Source of the DNA: Desulfobulbaceae bacterium
GTDB lineage: Bacteria > Desulfobacterota > Desulfobulbia > Desulfobulbales > Desulfocapsaceae
Direction: 5' to 3'
NCBI GenBank assembly: GCA_008933635.1
Contig: WBUQ01000002.1
Span: 1 to 64,000, forward strand
Length of the DNA stretch: 64,000 nucleotides
Below are positions 25,201 to 34,038 of this stretch, piece by piece. The notes beneath the pieces are model-generated. The model had not been told where the DNA came from. It searched no databases and worked only from the letters and a program-made list of their open reading frames with translations. A program made the position numbers and the translations under genes. The first letter of the stretch is position 1, and the number at the start of each line of letters is the position of its first letter.

Positions 25201-25967
25201 AGATGGGAGACAGGATAGCCCCGGCACGGGTCGGCATCGTCGGTATCCCGCCGCTCGCCGTCATCCGCATGCTCGAAAAGGAAGGGGTCCGGATCTACGA
25301 CCTCGATGAGCCGATCGTCAGAAAGGATATCGAGACGGCCTCGCCTTTCCTGCCCCGGGTCTACTGCGCAATTCTGCGAACCGTCGTGGTCAATGCCCTG
25401 TCCCTCAACCTGGAACGGATCTACATCGACGTCGGCCCGGGCAAATGCGATTGCGCCCTGCACACGGCGACGATCCTTGCCGATATCCTGCCCGGCACCA
25501 CGGTCATACCGACCAGGAACCAGGATGCCGTTGACTTCGGAACTCCCCTGTGCCGGACCAGGTTGCCGCTGCTCGAGCGCATGCTGGCCATCACCGCCTC
25601 GGTACGGAGCACCCGCCCGCATGCCGATCATCCACCGTGCCTGCCCACTGCTGGCTTCTGGGGTGTGCCGCCACGGGATTTCTCCCTGCTGTCCCTTTTC
25701 CCGGACAGCACCCATATCTATGGCTGGACCCGCTGCATGGAGAACAAGACGCCGGACAACAAGTCCCTCGAAGAGCATTTCAACCCCGAGGTTCCGACAG
25801 TCTTCTTCGCCCAGTCCTTCTGCGCCAAGACGGCGCTGGCCCAGCATCTGGCCGGCCGCCACCCGCGAGGACTGTACCTCGACTGTGACGTCACCGTCGG
25901 CAACAGCGCCAAGGCCAAGATCCAGGCCTTTCTCGAACTGTCGGGGGTGCGCTGTGCTCATCGCTGA
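25197..25967 (+). CDS. Unknown protein with internal duplication, partner of HgdC-like ATPase
   Basis: 256 residues, function not recognised. Two halves look related: GIVGIPPLAVIRML...VRIYDLDEP then LERIYIDVGPGKCD in the first, and GFWGVPPRDFSLLS...HIYGWTRC then RGLYLDCDVTVGN in the second. Each has a G-x-PP turn, an IY strand and a D-containing strand end, suggesting a duplicated alpha/beta unit. Seven cysteines include C-D-C in the first half. The GTG at 25197 overlaps the lptG stop and follows AGGAGG; ATG 25203 is an alternative. A distant link to HgdB/BcrC-type subunits is possible, since HgdC-like activases act on those. Confidence 0.7.
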   Translation: MKMGDRIAPARVGIVGIPPLAVIRMLEKEGVRIYDLDEPIVRKDIETASPFLPRVYCAILRTVVVNALSLNLERIYIDVGPGKCDCALHTATILADILPGTTVIPTRNQDAVDFGTPLCRTRLPLLERMLAITASVRSTRPHADHPPCLPTAGFWGVPPRDFSLLSLFPDSTHIYGWTRCMENKTPDNKSLEEHFNPEVPTVFFAQSFCAKTALAQHLAGRHPRGLYLDCDVTVGNSAKAKIQAFLELSGVRCAHR

Positions 25968-26628
25968 TTTCGGCACCTCATATGTCAAGCTGCTCGACAC
26001 CGCACAGGAGGGCTCGGGACCACGGATAATCGCCACCCGGGACTTCGATCGCAGTTGGCGGGTGGATATCGCCACCGGCCATAACGGCAGAAACTACGCA
26101 GACTACTACGTGAATGAATTGACTGCACTGGCCCGGGGCGGAGAGCGGTTGATCCGCGAAGACAGCTACACCCTGCTCGACTGCGGCAGCCGGGACATCA
26201 AATTCGTCCGCTACGAACACGGCCAGGTCAAGGACATGGGCTGGAACGCCGAGTGCGGCGCCTCGATGGGCTTCACCATCGAACTGCTGGAGAAATACTA
26301 CGATCTCGACTTCTCGAGCCTCGCCGTGCCGCCCTCCTCGTTTTCGGTGACCTGCGGCGTCCTCGGCATGAGCCATATCTTTGATGCCGTGATCAACGGA
26401 CAGAGCGAATCGGAGGCGGTTGCCCGGTTCGTCAAGGGTATCGCCCTGAATGCCTTCAACTTTGCCGGTAAACCTGAAAGGCTCTATCTTTCCGGCGGAC
26501 TCTGCGCCAACCCTCTCTTCATCCGCTCTTTCCCCTGTACCCTGCTGCCGCTCGGCCGGTTCGTCCTGCTTGAAGGATTGAAGGCCTCGCTTGCCATTAT
26601 CGGTGAACGCGGTGATCGGGATTTCTGA
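25954..26628 (+). CDS. HgdC/BadF-type (acyl-CoA dehydratase activase-like) ATPase
   Basis: 224 residues with the ASKHA ATPase elements of the 2-hydroxyacyl-CoA dehydratase activator family: LIADFGTSYVKLLD (phosphate 1; family ADxGSTTxK), LLDCGSRDIKFV (family DIGGQDxK), ECGASMGFTIEL (family CAAGTGxFLE), TCGVLGMSHI (second cysteine) and LSGGLCANP (adenosine motif). Both cysteine positions that bridge the homodimer 4Fe-4S cluster in HgdC appear kept. The start is GTG 25954 behind GGGGGTG, overlapping the previous gene by 14 bases. It is shorter and more divergent than true activators and no dehydratase gene is nearby. Confidence 0.78.
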   Translation: MLIADFGTSYVKLLDTAQEGSGPRIIATRDFDRSWRVDIATGHNGRNYADYYVNELTALARGGERLIREDSYTLLDCGSRDIKFVRYEHGQVKDMGWNAECGASMGFTIELLEKYYDLDFSSLAVPPSSFSVTCGVLGMSHIFDAVINGQSESEAVARFVKGIALNAFNFAGKPERLYLSGGLCANPLFIRSFPCTLLPLGRFVLLEGLKASLAIIGERGDRDF

Positions 26629-26671
26629 TTCAGCAGCGGCACCTCAACCATCGCCAAGCTGGCCATCAGAA

Positions 26672-26707
26672 TGAAAAAAGGCCCGCAGGAGTTGTCCTGC
26701 GGGCCTT
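26672..26707 (-). terminator. Rho-independent terminator of the FKBP gene
   Basis: A perfect 13-bp stem (26678-26690 with 26695-26707) and GTTG-type loop; on the minus strand a run of six or more T follows (26672-26680 region). It lies 27 bases after the FKBP stop and may also block plus-strand readthrough from the ATPase gene. Confidence 0.92.
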
Positions 26708-26733
26708 GTCTACTGATCCGAAAGTGAAAGAGA

Positions 26734-27456
26734 TTATTTCTTCGCCGCCGGCTCGATGGAACGCAGATCGACTTCGAAGACAAGCACCGAGCCCGGTTCG
26801 ATCACCGGCGGGGCACCGTTGTCGCCATACGCCAGTTCGGCAGGGATGACGATCTTGAACTTCGAGCCGACATTCATCAGCTGCAGGGCTTCGCTCCATC
26901 CCGGAATGACCTGGTTGACGGCAAACACTGCCGGCTCACCCCGTTTGATCGAATTGTCGAACTCCTTGCCGTCAACCATGGTGCCGACATAATCGACCTT
27001 GACGGTATCGGTGGCCTTCGGTTTGGGACCGTCGCCTTTCTTCAGTTCCTCATACTGCAGGCCGCTTTTGGTAACAACCACGCCCTTCTTCTTCTTGTTT
27101 TCTTCCAGGTAGGCAAGACCGGCCTTCTTGTTCTTCTCCTGCATTTCCTTCATCTTCGCCGCCTGTCGGGCCTGCATCTTTTCTGCATACTCCTTCTGGA
27201 CAGCAGCGATTTCCTCTTCGGTCAGCATTTTCTCCGAACCGGCATAGCCATCCTGGATACCCTTGATCAGCAGGTCGATGACCACGTCATTGCCCATTCC
27301 CTTGAAATAGGCTCCCGCATCCAGGCCCATGCTGTAACTCAATTTTTCCTCGAATGTCGAAAGCTTGCCTGCACCTTCCTTGGCCTTTTCGGCCGCCCCG
27401 GCAGACATCGGTCCCAACAACAGGCTGACCGCTACCAGCATGATCATTCTCTTCAT
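26734..27456 (-). CDS. FKBP-type peptidyl-prolyl isomerase, FkpA/Mip-like
   Basis: 240 residues. A signal peptide (MKRMIMLVAVSLLLGPMSAGAA) predicts export to the periplasm. An N-terminal helical dimerisation domain begins LSTFEEKLSYSMGLDAGAYF, a long charged helix follows (about 80-115), and an FKBP domain occupies about 125-235: VKVDYVGTMVDGKEFDNS, VIPGWSEALQLM and PAELAYGDNGAPPVIEPGSVLVFEV, with the drug-site aromatic residues present. It assists folding of envelope proteins. ATG 27456 follows AAAGGAGTAGG. It is monocistronic with its own terminator. Confidence 0.94.
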   Translation of the reverse strand: MKRMIMLVAVSLLLGPMSAGAAEKAKEGAGKLSTFEEKLSYSMGLDAGAYFKGMGNDVVIDLLIKGIQDGYAGSEKMLTEEEIAAVQKEYAEKMQARQAAKMKEMQEKNKKAGLAYLEENKKKKGVVVTKSGLQYEELKKGDGPKPKATDTVKVDYVGTMVDGKEFDNSIKRGEPAVFAVNQVIPGWSEALQLMNVGSKFKIVIPAELAYGDNGAPPVIEPGSVLVFEVDLRSIEPAAKK

Positions 27457-27698
27457 TTTCCTACTCCTTTTGTCTGGATGCACTTCCGTATGCGCCAACG
27501 CCGGCGCCTCACTTCTTTCCACATCTCCCGAGCCTGCCCCAAAGAGTCTTGCCGGGGGTATGCCTACCACTATAAGACGAATTTCTCCCTATACAGTATT
27601 TGCCGGAAAAAAACATCTGCTCTTTGCCGCCATGCCAGCCCAGAGGGACCTTCCCGTCGGCGGCAGGGCACACGTTCAGCAGACCCGGCTGATTCTGC

Positions 27699-28142
27699 TC
27701 ACAGGACGACGATGGTGATGCCGGGATTGGCGGCTACCAGTTCCCTGTCCTGGCGCAGGCGGGGATAGCGGCGAAGCAGCGATTTCACCGGCCCCGATCT
27801 GGCTCCTCCGTCGCCCGGAATGAAGTCGTTGATTTCTCTGGCGCTGCGCATCTCGGCAAGGGTCCTTCGACATTCCTCCCTGATAACCCCGCCCTTGCCG
27901 CCCGATCCGTAACCATGGATCAGGAGCAGGATGCTGACCCCCTCGCTGCGGGCGATGTCAATCTCCACCGCCAGACGCCGCAGGGCTGTCTCGACTGTCG
28001 GACGACCATATTTCAGGTTGACCGTCTTGCGCCGGAAGGGGATTCGTCCACTGTCAGGTCCACCCTCCTGCCTGCTGCCACAGAAACCGCAGACAGGACT
28101 TCCCGGGACGATCTCGTTGCCGCAGACCTCACAGACAGACAC
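27699..28142 (-). CDS. Zinc-ribbon plus Smr-domain protein
   Basis: 147 residues. The N-terminus has a zinc-ribbon-like CEVCGNEI...CGFCGS, followed by an Smr domain: VNLKYGRPTVETALRRL, ILLLIHGYGSGGKGGVIREE (HGxGxG-type core) and a C-terminal helix. Free-standing Smr proteins are nucleases acting on DNA or, as shown more recently for some, on mRNA in ribosome rescue. The usual DLHG motif is altered to NLKYG. The start is GTG 28142 behind AGAGGGCG, six bases after the Rel/Spo stop, so it ends the large operon. Confidence 0.82.
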   Translation of the reverse strand: MSVCEVCGNEIVPGSPVCGFCGSRQEGGPDSGRIPFRRKTVNLKYGRPTVETALRRLAVEIDIARSEGVSILLLIHGYGSGGKGGVIREECRRTLAEMRSAREINDFIPGDGGARSGPVKSLLRRYPRLRQDRELVAANPGITIVVL

Positions 28143-28148
28143 CGCCCT

Positions 28149-30329
28149 CTAGAGCCTCCGAACCGAGATCACATGCTCCATCTGTCGCAGATGCTGCATC
28201 AATTGCTGGAGGTGGCTGAGATTGGCCACTTCGAGAGAAATAGTCAGATCGGCGGTATCGGCCGGGGTTACGTGGGCCGATACTTCGAGGATGTTGGCAT
28301 TGTCAGCGCTGATCGCCGAGCTGACCTCGGCAAAGATCCCCCTCCTGTTCTCGGCGCTGATATGGACCCCGACCTTGTAGTGCCTGTCTTCGATACCTGC
28401 CCAGGAAACCTTGATCCAGCGAAGTGGATCTGTGCTGAGCAGGTTCTGGCAATCGGCCTTGTGCACCGACACACCGCGTCCGGTGGTGATGAAGCCGACG
28501 ATCGGGTCGCCCGGAAGAGGACGGCAGCACTGGCTGATCTTGACCAGCATGCCGTCTATGCCGTCAATGCTGATGCCGGACTTGCCCGGTTCCTTCTCCG
28601 CCGATGGCTGACTGACCATCTGGGCTGCAAGTTGCTCGGGCGGCAGTTCCGGTGCCGTCCTTTCCCGTTCCTGTTGCAACTCCGGCGGTTGCAGGGCCTT
28701 GACCAGGCTGGCAACGGTGATCATGCCGCTGCCGACCTTGATCAGCATATCGTCGAGGGTATTGCAGCGCAGCGTCTTGAGCAGCAACCGGATATGGCCG
28801 CTCTTGACGATCTTGCGGAAGGTGGTGTTGTTGTTGCGGAGTTCCCTCTCGCAGATCTCCCGCCCAAGCTTCAGCGCCTTTTCCTTTTCTTCTTTCCTCA
28901 GCCAGGTACGGATCCTGGAGCGGGCTCTGCTGGTCTTGACCAGATCCAGCCAGCCCCGACGCGGCCGCTGATTCGGCGAGGTGATGATTTCGACGATATC
29001 GCCGGTCTGCAGCTGATGCTTGAGCGGGACCAGGCGGCCGTTGACCTTGGCCCCGACGCAATGGTCGCCGACCTCGGTATGAACGGCGTAGGCGAAATCG
29101 ATGGGGCAGCTGCCGAGAGGCAGTTCCTTGACCTGACCGCCGGGGGTGAGGGCGAAGATGTCGGCTTCGTACAGTTCGCCCTTGACGCTGTCGAGGAACT
29201 CCCGCGGGTCCTCAACCTCGTGCAGCGACTTGACCAGCTTCTTCAGTTCACGGAAGAGCCGGGCATCGCTGGCGCTGACCTTCTGGCCTTCCTTGTACGC
29301 CCAGTGGGCGGCGACACCCTCCTGGGCCACCCGGTCCATCTCCTCTGTACGGATCTGGATTTCGATGAAATGTCCGCTCGGACCGACGACTGTCGTGTGC
29401 ATCGACTGGTAGTTGTTGGCCTTGGGAGAGGAGATGAAGTCCTTGATCCTTCCCGGCACCGGGGCCCAGTTGGCATGGATGATCCCCAGGGCCTCATAGC
29501 ATTCGCTGACCGAATCGACGATGATCCGGAAGGCAACCTTGTCATAGACCCTTTCCAGCGGGATATTCTGGACCACCAGTTTCTTGTAGATTGAAAAGAG
29601 GTGCTTGGGGCGGCCGATGATCCTGGTCGCGGTGATGCCGCTCTCGGACAGTTTCTGGTGCAGGATGCCGATTACCTCGTTGACGTACTGCTGCCGCTCG
29701 TCGAGGGAATTTTCCAGCCGGCCGGCCAGGTCGGCAAACTCTTCCGGGTGCAGGTATTTGAACGCCAGATCCTCCAGTTCCCGTTTCATCCAGTCGATGC
29801 CGATGCGGCTGGCAAGGGGGGCATACAGGTCCATGGTCTCCCGCGCCGTCTCCACCTGGGTCTCCCGGCTGGTGAGGTCGAGCAGGAACATGTCCTGCAG
29901 GCGATCAACCAGTTTCACCAGCAGTACCCGGATGTCGGCGGCAATGGCCATCAGCATCTTGCGGACATTCTCGGCCTGGCTCGTCAGCTTGCTGTCGTAC
30001 TGGACTTCGGTAATGCGGGTCGAACCATTGACGATGGCGGCCACATCATGACCGAATTTCTCTTCGAGCTCACCGACGGTCATGCCCTCCTTCAGCACCC
30101 CGTGCAGCAGACCGGCCAGGATCGTGTCGAGGTCGAGATGCATGGAAGCGAGCATCGAGGCGACCTCGAGGGCATGCATCAGGTACGGTTCGCCCGAAAA
30201 ATGCTTCTTCCCGCCATGGACCTGGACAACGATCTTCCAGGCCTCATCGATCAGCGAGAGATCGACATCCTGCAGATAATTTGCAGTCAGGACCTTCAGA
30301 CCACGAGGATTGAGCATTGAACCCGGCAT
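28149..30329 (-). CDS. Long RelA/SpoT homologue, hydrolase site degenerate
   Basis: 726 residues with HD, synthetase, TGS, helical, zinc-finger and ACT regions. Synthetase motifs are kept: GRPKHLFSIYKK, RVYDKVAFRIIVD, GRIKDFISSPKANNYQSMHTT and EIQIRTEEM. TGS is IFALTPGGQVKELPLGS; the ACT domain ends the protein. The hydrolase HDxxED motif reads HGVLKE at 76-81 and the DRxHN site reads DRLQD at 142-146, so (p)ppGpp hydrolysis is unlikely. It probably works as a ribosome-linked (p)ppGpp synthetase. ATG 30329 lies behind AAAAGG at 11 bases; a GTG four codons upstream is possible. Confidence 0.9.
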   Translation of the reverse strand: MPGSMLNPRGLKVLTANYLQDVDLSLIDEAWKIVVQVHGGKKHFSGEPYLMHALEVASMLASMHLDLDTILAGLLHGVLKEGMTVGELEEKFGHDVAAIVNGSTRITEVQYDSKLTSQAENVRKMLMAIAADIRVLLVKLVDRLQDMFLLDLTSRETQVETARETMDLYAPLASRIGIDWMKRELEDLAFKYLHPEEFADLAGRLENSLDERQQYVNEVIGILHQKLSESGITATRIIGRPKHLFSIYKKLVVQNIPLERVYDKVAFRIIVDSVSECYEALGIIHANWAPVPGRIKDFISSPKANNYQSMHTTVVGPSGHFIEIQIRTEEMDRVAQEGVAAHWAYKEGQKVSASDARLFRELKKLVKSLHEVEDPREFLDSVKGELYEADIFALTPGGQVKELPLGSCPIDFAYAVHTEVGDHCVGAKVNGRLVPLKHQLQTGDIVEIITSPNQRPRRGWLDLVKTSRARSRIRTWLRKEEKEKALKLGREICERELRNNNTTFRKIVKSGHIRLLLKTLRCNTLDDMLIKVGSGMITVASLVKALQPPELQQERERTAPELPPEQLAAQMVSQPSAEKEPGKSGISIDGIDGMLVKISQCCRPLPGDPIVGFITTGRGVSVHKADCQNLLSTDPLRWIKVSWAGIEDRHYKVGVHISAENRRGIFAEVSSAISADNANILEVSAHVTPADTADLTISLEVANLSHLQQLMQHLRQMEHVISVRRL

Positions 30330-30349
30330 GACGTCAGACACCTTTTCGG

Positions 30350-32062
30350 CTAGATCCTGATCGCGTCGGATATCATCGACGGCAGCACCGACAGCAACTG
30401 ATCGAGCGACATCTCTTCGACCACACCTGTTTTCCGGCTGCGGAGTTCAACCATACCGCCCTGCAGGTATTTCTTGCCGACGGTTATCCGGTAGGGGATG
30501 CCGAGGAGGTCGGCGTCCTTGAATTTGGCCCCGGGCCTTTCGTCACGGTCGTCGAGCAGCACCTCGACGCCTTGCCGGACGAGTTCCGCATACAGCTTCC
30601 TGGCGGCGGTATCGATCTGCTCGTCCCGTGGATCGAGATTGAGGATTATCGTCTGGAAAGGCGCCAGCGGTAGCGGGAAGATGATGCCGTTGTCGTCGTG
30701 ATTCTGCTCGATCGCCGCGGCGACGACCCGGCTGACGCCGATGCCGTAACATCCCATCACGAACGGCTTCTCGCTGCCGTCGCTGTCCTGGAAGACTGCC
30801 TGCATCTTTTCAGAATAGGAGGTTCCCAGCTTGAAGATGTGCCCGACCTCGATGCCTTCCGTCAGTTCCAGACGCCCGCCGCAGAGCGGACAGGGATCAT
30901 CGGTGGTGATCTGCCGCAGATCGGCGTACGATTCGACCTGGAAATCACGGCCGGGGTTGACGTTCCTGAGGTGGTAATTCTTTTCGTTGGCCCCTGCCAC
31001 GGCATTGCGCATTCCAGCCACCTCCTGATCGGCGACCAGCCGGATGGCAAGTCCGACCGGTCCGATATAGCCGGTCGGCACCCCTGTCGCATCAAACGTC
31101 TGCTTGTCGTCGGCCAATTCGACATCTGCGACTCCGAGCAGGTTCTTCAGCTTGACCTCCTGGACTTCCCGATCCCCGCGTACAAGGACGGCAACAGGTT
31201 TCCCGTCGGCCAGGTAAACCATGGTCTTGATAAGCTGCGAGGCCTCGATGCCGAGGAATTCGCATACCGATTCGACCTTGCGCCTGCCGGGAGTTTCGAC
31301 CTTCTCCGGCTCGAGCATGGCAGCGACATCTTCGCCAGCAGCCAGCCTGACCTCGGCCTTCTCCATGTTGGCGGCATATTCGCAGGCCGTACAGACGACG
31401 ATCGTATCCTCGCCCGTCTTAGCCAAGACCATGAATTCATGCGAAAAATTACCACCTATAGCACCGGAATCGGCCTGGACGGCACGGAAAGTGAGGCCGC
31501 AACGGGTAAAGATACGTTTGTAGGCCTCGTGCATCTTCATGTAGCTGACCTCGGCCTGTTCATCGCTGACATCGAAGGAGTAGGCGTCCTTCATCACGAA
31601 TTCCCGGCCTCGCATCAACCCGAATCTCGGTCTGATCTCGTCCCGGAACTTGGTCTGGATCTGGTACAGGTTGACCGGTAGATCTCGGTAGGAATGCAGT
31701 TCTCGCCTGACGATATCGGTGATGACCTCCTCGTGGGTCGGCCCGAGACAGGATTCCCGCTCGTGCCGATCGGTAAAGCGGAGCAGTTCCGGGCCATATT
31801 TTTCATACCGTCCGGTCTCCTTCCACAGGTCGGCCGGCTGGACCATCGGCATCAGCAGTTCCTGCGCACCGGCCCGGTTCATCTCTTCACGGACGATCTG
31901 TTCGACCCGCCGCAGGGCGGCGAGGCCATAGGGCAGATAGGTGTAGACGCCGGCGCTGAGCTTGCGGATGAATCCTGCCCGCAGCATCAGCCGGTGACTG
32001 ATTACCTCGGCCTCGGCCGGGGTTTCCTTCAGGGTCGGCAAAAACAGCTGTGAATAGCGCAT
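30350..32062 (-). CDS. proS: Prolyl-tRNA synthetase
   Basis: 570 residues, the bacterial form with an editing insertion. Class II motif 1 lies near [13 protein letters not shown]...[19 protein letters not shown], motif 2 is [24 protein letters not shown], and motif 3 is [15 protein letters not shown]. The INS editing domain (about 225-385) and a C-terminal anticodon-binding domain follow. It charges tRNA-Pro. The ribosome binding site before the ATG is weak. It sits between ispG and rel/spo in one direction with short gaps. Confidence 0.97.
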   Translation of the reverse strand: MRYSQLFLPTLKETPAEAEVISHRLMLRAGFIRKLSAGVYTYLPYGLAALRRVEQIVREEMNRAGAQELLMPMVQPADLWKETGRYEKYGPELLRFTDRHERESCLGPTHEEVITDIVRRELHSYRDLPVNLYQIQTKFRDEIRPRFGLMRGREFVMKDAYSFDVSDEQAEVSYMKMHEAYKRIFTRCGLTFRAVQADSGAIGGNFSHEFMVLAKTGEDTIVVCTACEYAANMEKAEVRLAAGEDVAAMLEPEKVETPGRRKVESVCEFLGIEASQLIKTMVYLADGKPVAVLVRGDREVQEVKLKNLLGVADVELADDKQTFDATGVPTGYIGPVGLAIRLVADQEVAGMRNAVAGANEKNYHLRNVNPGRDFQVESYADLRQITTDDPCPLCGGRLELTEGIEVGHIFKLGTSYSEKMQAVFQDSDGSEKPFVMGCYGIGVSRVVAAAIEQNHDDNGIIFPLPLAPFQTIILNLDPRDEQIDTAARKLYAELVRQGVEVLLDDRDERPGAKFKDADLLGIPYRITVGKKYLQGGMVELRSRKTGVVEEMSLDQLLSVLPSMISDAIRI

Positions 32063-32155
32063 AAAATGGTGTCTTTCGTCAAAGAAATGAATTCAGTAGC
32101 TTCTCTCCGCTGTTGGAAAAACTGGCAGAGACCCGGGAGCGTTGCAGCAGTAATT

Positions 32156-33238
32156 TTACCCTTTTCGTCCCTCATCTTCCATTTTTTTCAGTTCGGCCAG
32201 GAAGACCTCGAGCAGTTCGTCCTCGGCGACCTTTCGGAATATCTCCCCCTTCTTGAAAATGATACCGACTCCATGACCGCCGGCAACACCGATGTCGGCC
32301 TCACGCGCCTCACCCGGACCGTTGACGACGCATCCCATCACCGCCACTTTGAGCGGTGTCGCCATTGTCTGCACGTACTGCTCGACCTTGTCGGCCAGTC
32401 CGAAAAGATCGATCCGGGTTCGGCCACAGGTTGGACAGGAGATCAGTTCCGGCCCCCGTTCACGGATCTTCAGCGAACGGAGCAACTCATAGCCGACCCG
32501 CACTTCCTCGACCGGATCGCGGGTAAGCGAAATCCTGAAGGTGTCGCCGATCCCCTGGCTCAGGAGAATGCCGAGGGCTACGCTCGACTTGACGGTGCCG
32601 GCTATCAAGCCACCGGCCTCGGTAACCCCGAGGTGCAGCGGATATTCCGTCAAATCGGCCAGTTGCCGGTATCCTTCGATGGTGGTCAGGACATCGGACG
32701 ATTTGATCGAGATCTTCATCTGGTCAAAGCCGAGTTCCTCGATCATCCTGACATTTCTGAGGGCGCTCTCGATCAGAGATCGCGGATTTTCTGCAGTCGG
32801 GTATCCGTAGAGCTTCAGCAGATCCTTTTCGATCGAACCACTGTTGACCCCTACCCGAATGGGAACGCCATGCTGCCGTGCTGCGGCGACAACCCTGGCC
32901 AGTTTTTCATGGCCGCCGAGGTTGCCCGGATTGATGCGGATTCCCTGGGCACCGTGCTCCATTGCCGCGACTGCCAGGCGGGAATCGAAATGAATGTCGG
33001 CGATCAGGGGGATGGAGATGGCATCGCGGATGGAGCGCAACGCCGCCGCAGCCGCCATATCAGGTATCGCTACCCGGATCAGCTCGCAGCCTGCGGCCTG
33101 AAGCCGGTAGATCTGTGCTACCGTCGCCTCGACATCGCCTGTCAGGGTATTGGTCATCGACTGGACGGCGATCGGGTGGTAGTTGCCCAGTCTCACACCG
33201 CCTATGGCAATTTCTCGCGTCAGACGCCGGCTGATCAT
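32156..33238 (-). CDS. ispG: 4-hydroxy-3-methylbut-2-en-1-yl diphosphate synthase
   Basis: 360 residues. The TIM-barrel starts with ISRRLTREIAIGGVRLGN and GNYHPIAVQSMTNT; the iron-sulfur domain has CPTCGRTRIDLFG and MGCVVNGPGEAREADIG, giving the three 4Fe-4S cysteines. It reduces MEcPP to HMBPP in the MEP isoprenoid pathway. ATG 33238 matches the usual N-terminus; an upstream start would add 24 unlikely residues. It joins dxr and uppS in the same run. Confidence 0.97.
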   Translation of the reverse strand: MISRRLTREIAIGGVRLGNYHPIAVQSMTNTLTGDVEATVAQIYRLQAAGCELIRVAIPDMAAAAALRSIRDAISIPLIADIHFDSRLAVAAMEHGAQGIRINPGNLGGHEKLARVVAAARQHGVPIRVGVNSGSIEKDLLKLYGYPTAENPRSLIESALRNVRMIEELGFDQMKISIKSSDVLTTIEGYRQLADLTEYPLHLGVTEAGGLIAGTVKSSVALGILLSQGIGDTFRISLTRDPVEEVRVGYELLRSLKIRERGPELISCPTCGRTRIDLFGLADKVEQYVQTMATPLKVAVMGCVVNGPGEAREADIGVAGGHGVGIIFKKGEIFRKVAEDELLEVFLAELKKMEDEGRKG

Positions 33239-33318
33239 GGTCTGTTCTTCGTCGTATACTTTTGAAAGATGCTGCCGGATTCGACTCCACGAACCCGGCC
33301 CAGCCGACAACGCCGTAC

Positions 33319-34038
33319 TCAGGAGCGCGCAGCCAGATTCAATTCGGCATCAGAGGCCCTGACATAGAGCGGGGTGACCGACCCGACCTCAAGGATCTCT
33401 CCTCTCCCTAACCGTTCGGCCCCAAGCAGGCCAAGTGAGGTTGCCGATGGCAGGCACAGCTGGGCAGGCGCCGGCTCATACAGGTGACCGAGGTGCTGCC
33501 GCCAGTACTCACCGTAGACAGGCACGGCGTCACCGATCATATATACCGGTTCACCGATACCTGCGGCAAGCTGTTCAGGGCTGACCACACTGGTTTCCGT
33601 CACCTGGATGGGGCCGTCTTGATCATCCGCCCTGAAGAAAGCGGCATAAACTTCCTTCTTGCGGGCATCGAGAACAGTACAGATCAGCTTTAAACAGCTG
33701 CAGGTCGATGCCAGACAGGCAAGTGTCGAAACCCCGACCAGCGGTTTGCCGGTGGCCATTGCCAGTCCTTTGACGGTCGCCATGCCGATACGCAGGCCGG
33801 TGAAACTGCCCGGGCCGATGCTCACGGCGATCCCATCCAGCCGGTCCCAGGTCACGGTGGTTTCTGAAAGGAGATGCTCAATCCGGTTCAGCAGGAGCCG
33901 CGAGTGCGTAACGGTACCGCAGAGCGTCAATGAGCCGAGAACCGAGCCCCCGTGTCGACAGCCCCGGGTGACCGCCACCGAACAGCATGGCGTGGCCGTA
34001 TCGATGGCCAGGATCAGAGGGAACTCCTGGAGACTCAC
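33319..34038 (-). CDS. tsaB: tRNA threonylcarbamoyladenosine protein TsaB
   Basis: 239 residues. An ASKHA fold is shown by ILAIDTATPCCSVAV, SIGPGSFTGLRIGMATVKGLA and KPLVGVSTL. TsaB supports TsaD in making t6A37 on ANN-decoding tRNAs. The start is GTG 34038, overlapping the rseP stop (GTGA), with AGGATCC upstream. The C-terminal part is divergent but of normal length. Confidence 0.93.
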   Translation of the reverse strand: MSLQEFPLILAIDTATPCCSVAVTRGCRHGGSVLGSLTLCGTVTHSRLLLNRIEHLLSETTVTWDRLDGIAVSIGPGSFTGLRIGMATVKGLAMATGKPLVGVSTLACLASTCSCLKLICTVLDARKKEVYAAFFRADDQDGPIQVTETSVVSPEQLAAGIGEPVYMIGDAVPVYGEYWRQHLGHLYEPAPAQLCLPSATSLGLLGAERLGRGEILEVGSVTPLYVRASDAELNLAARS

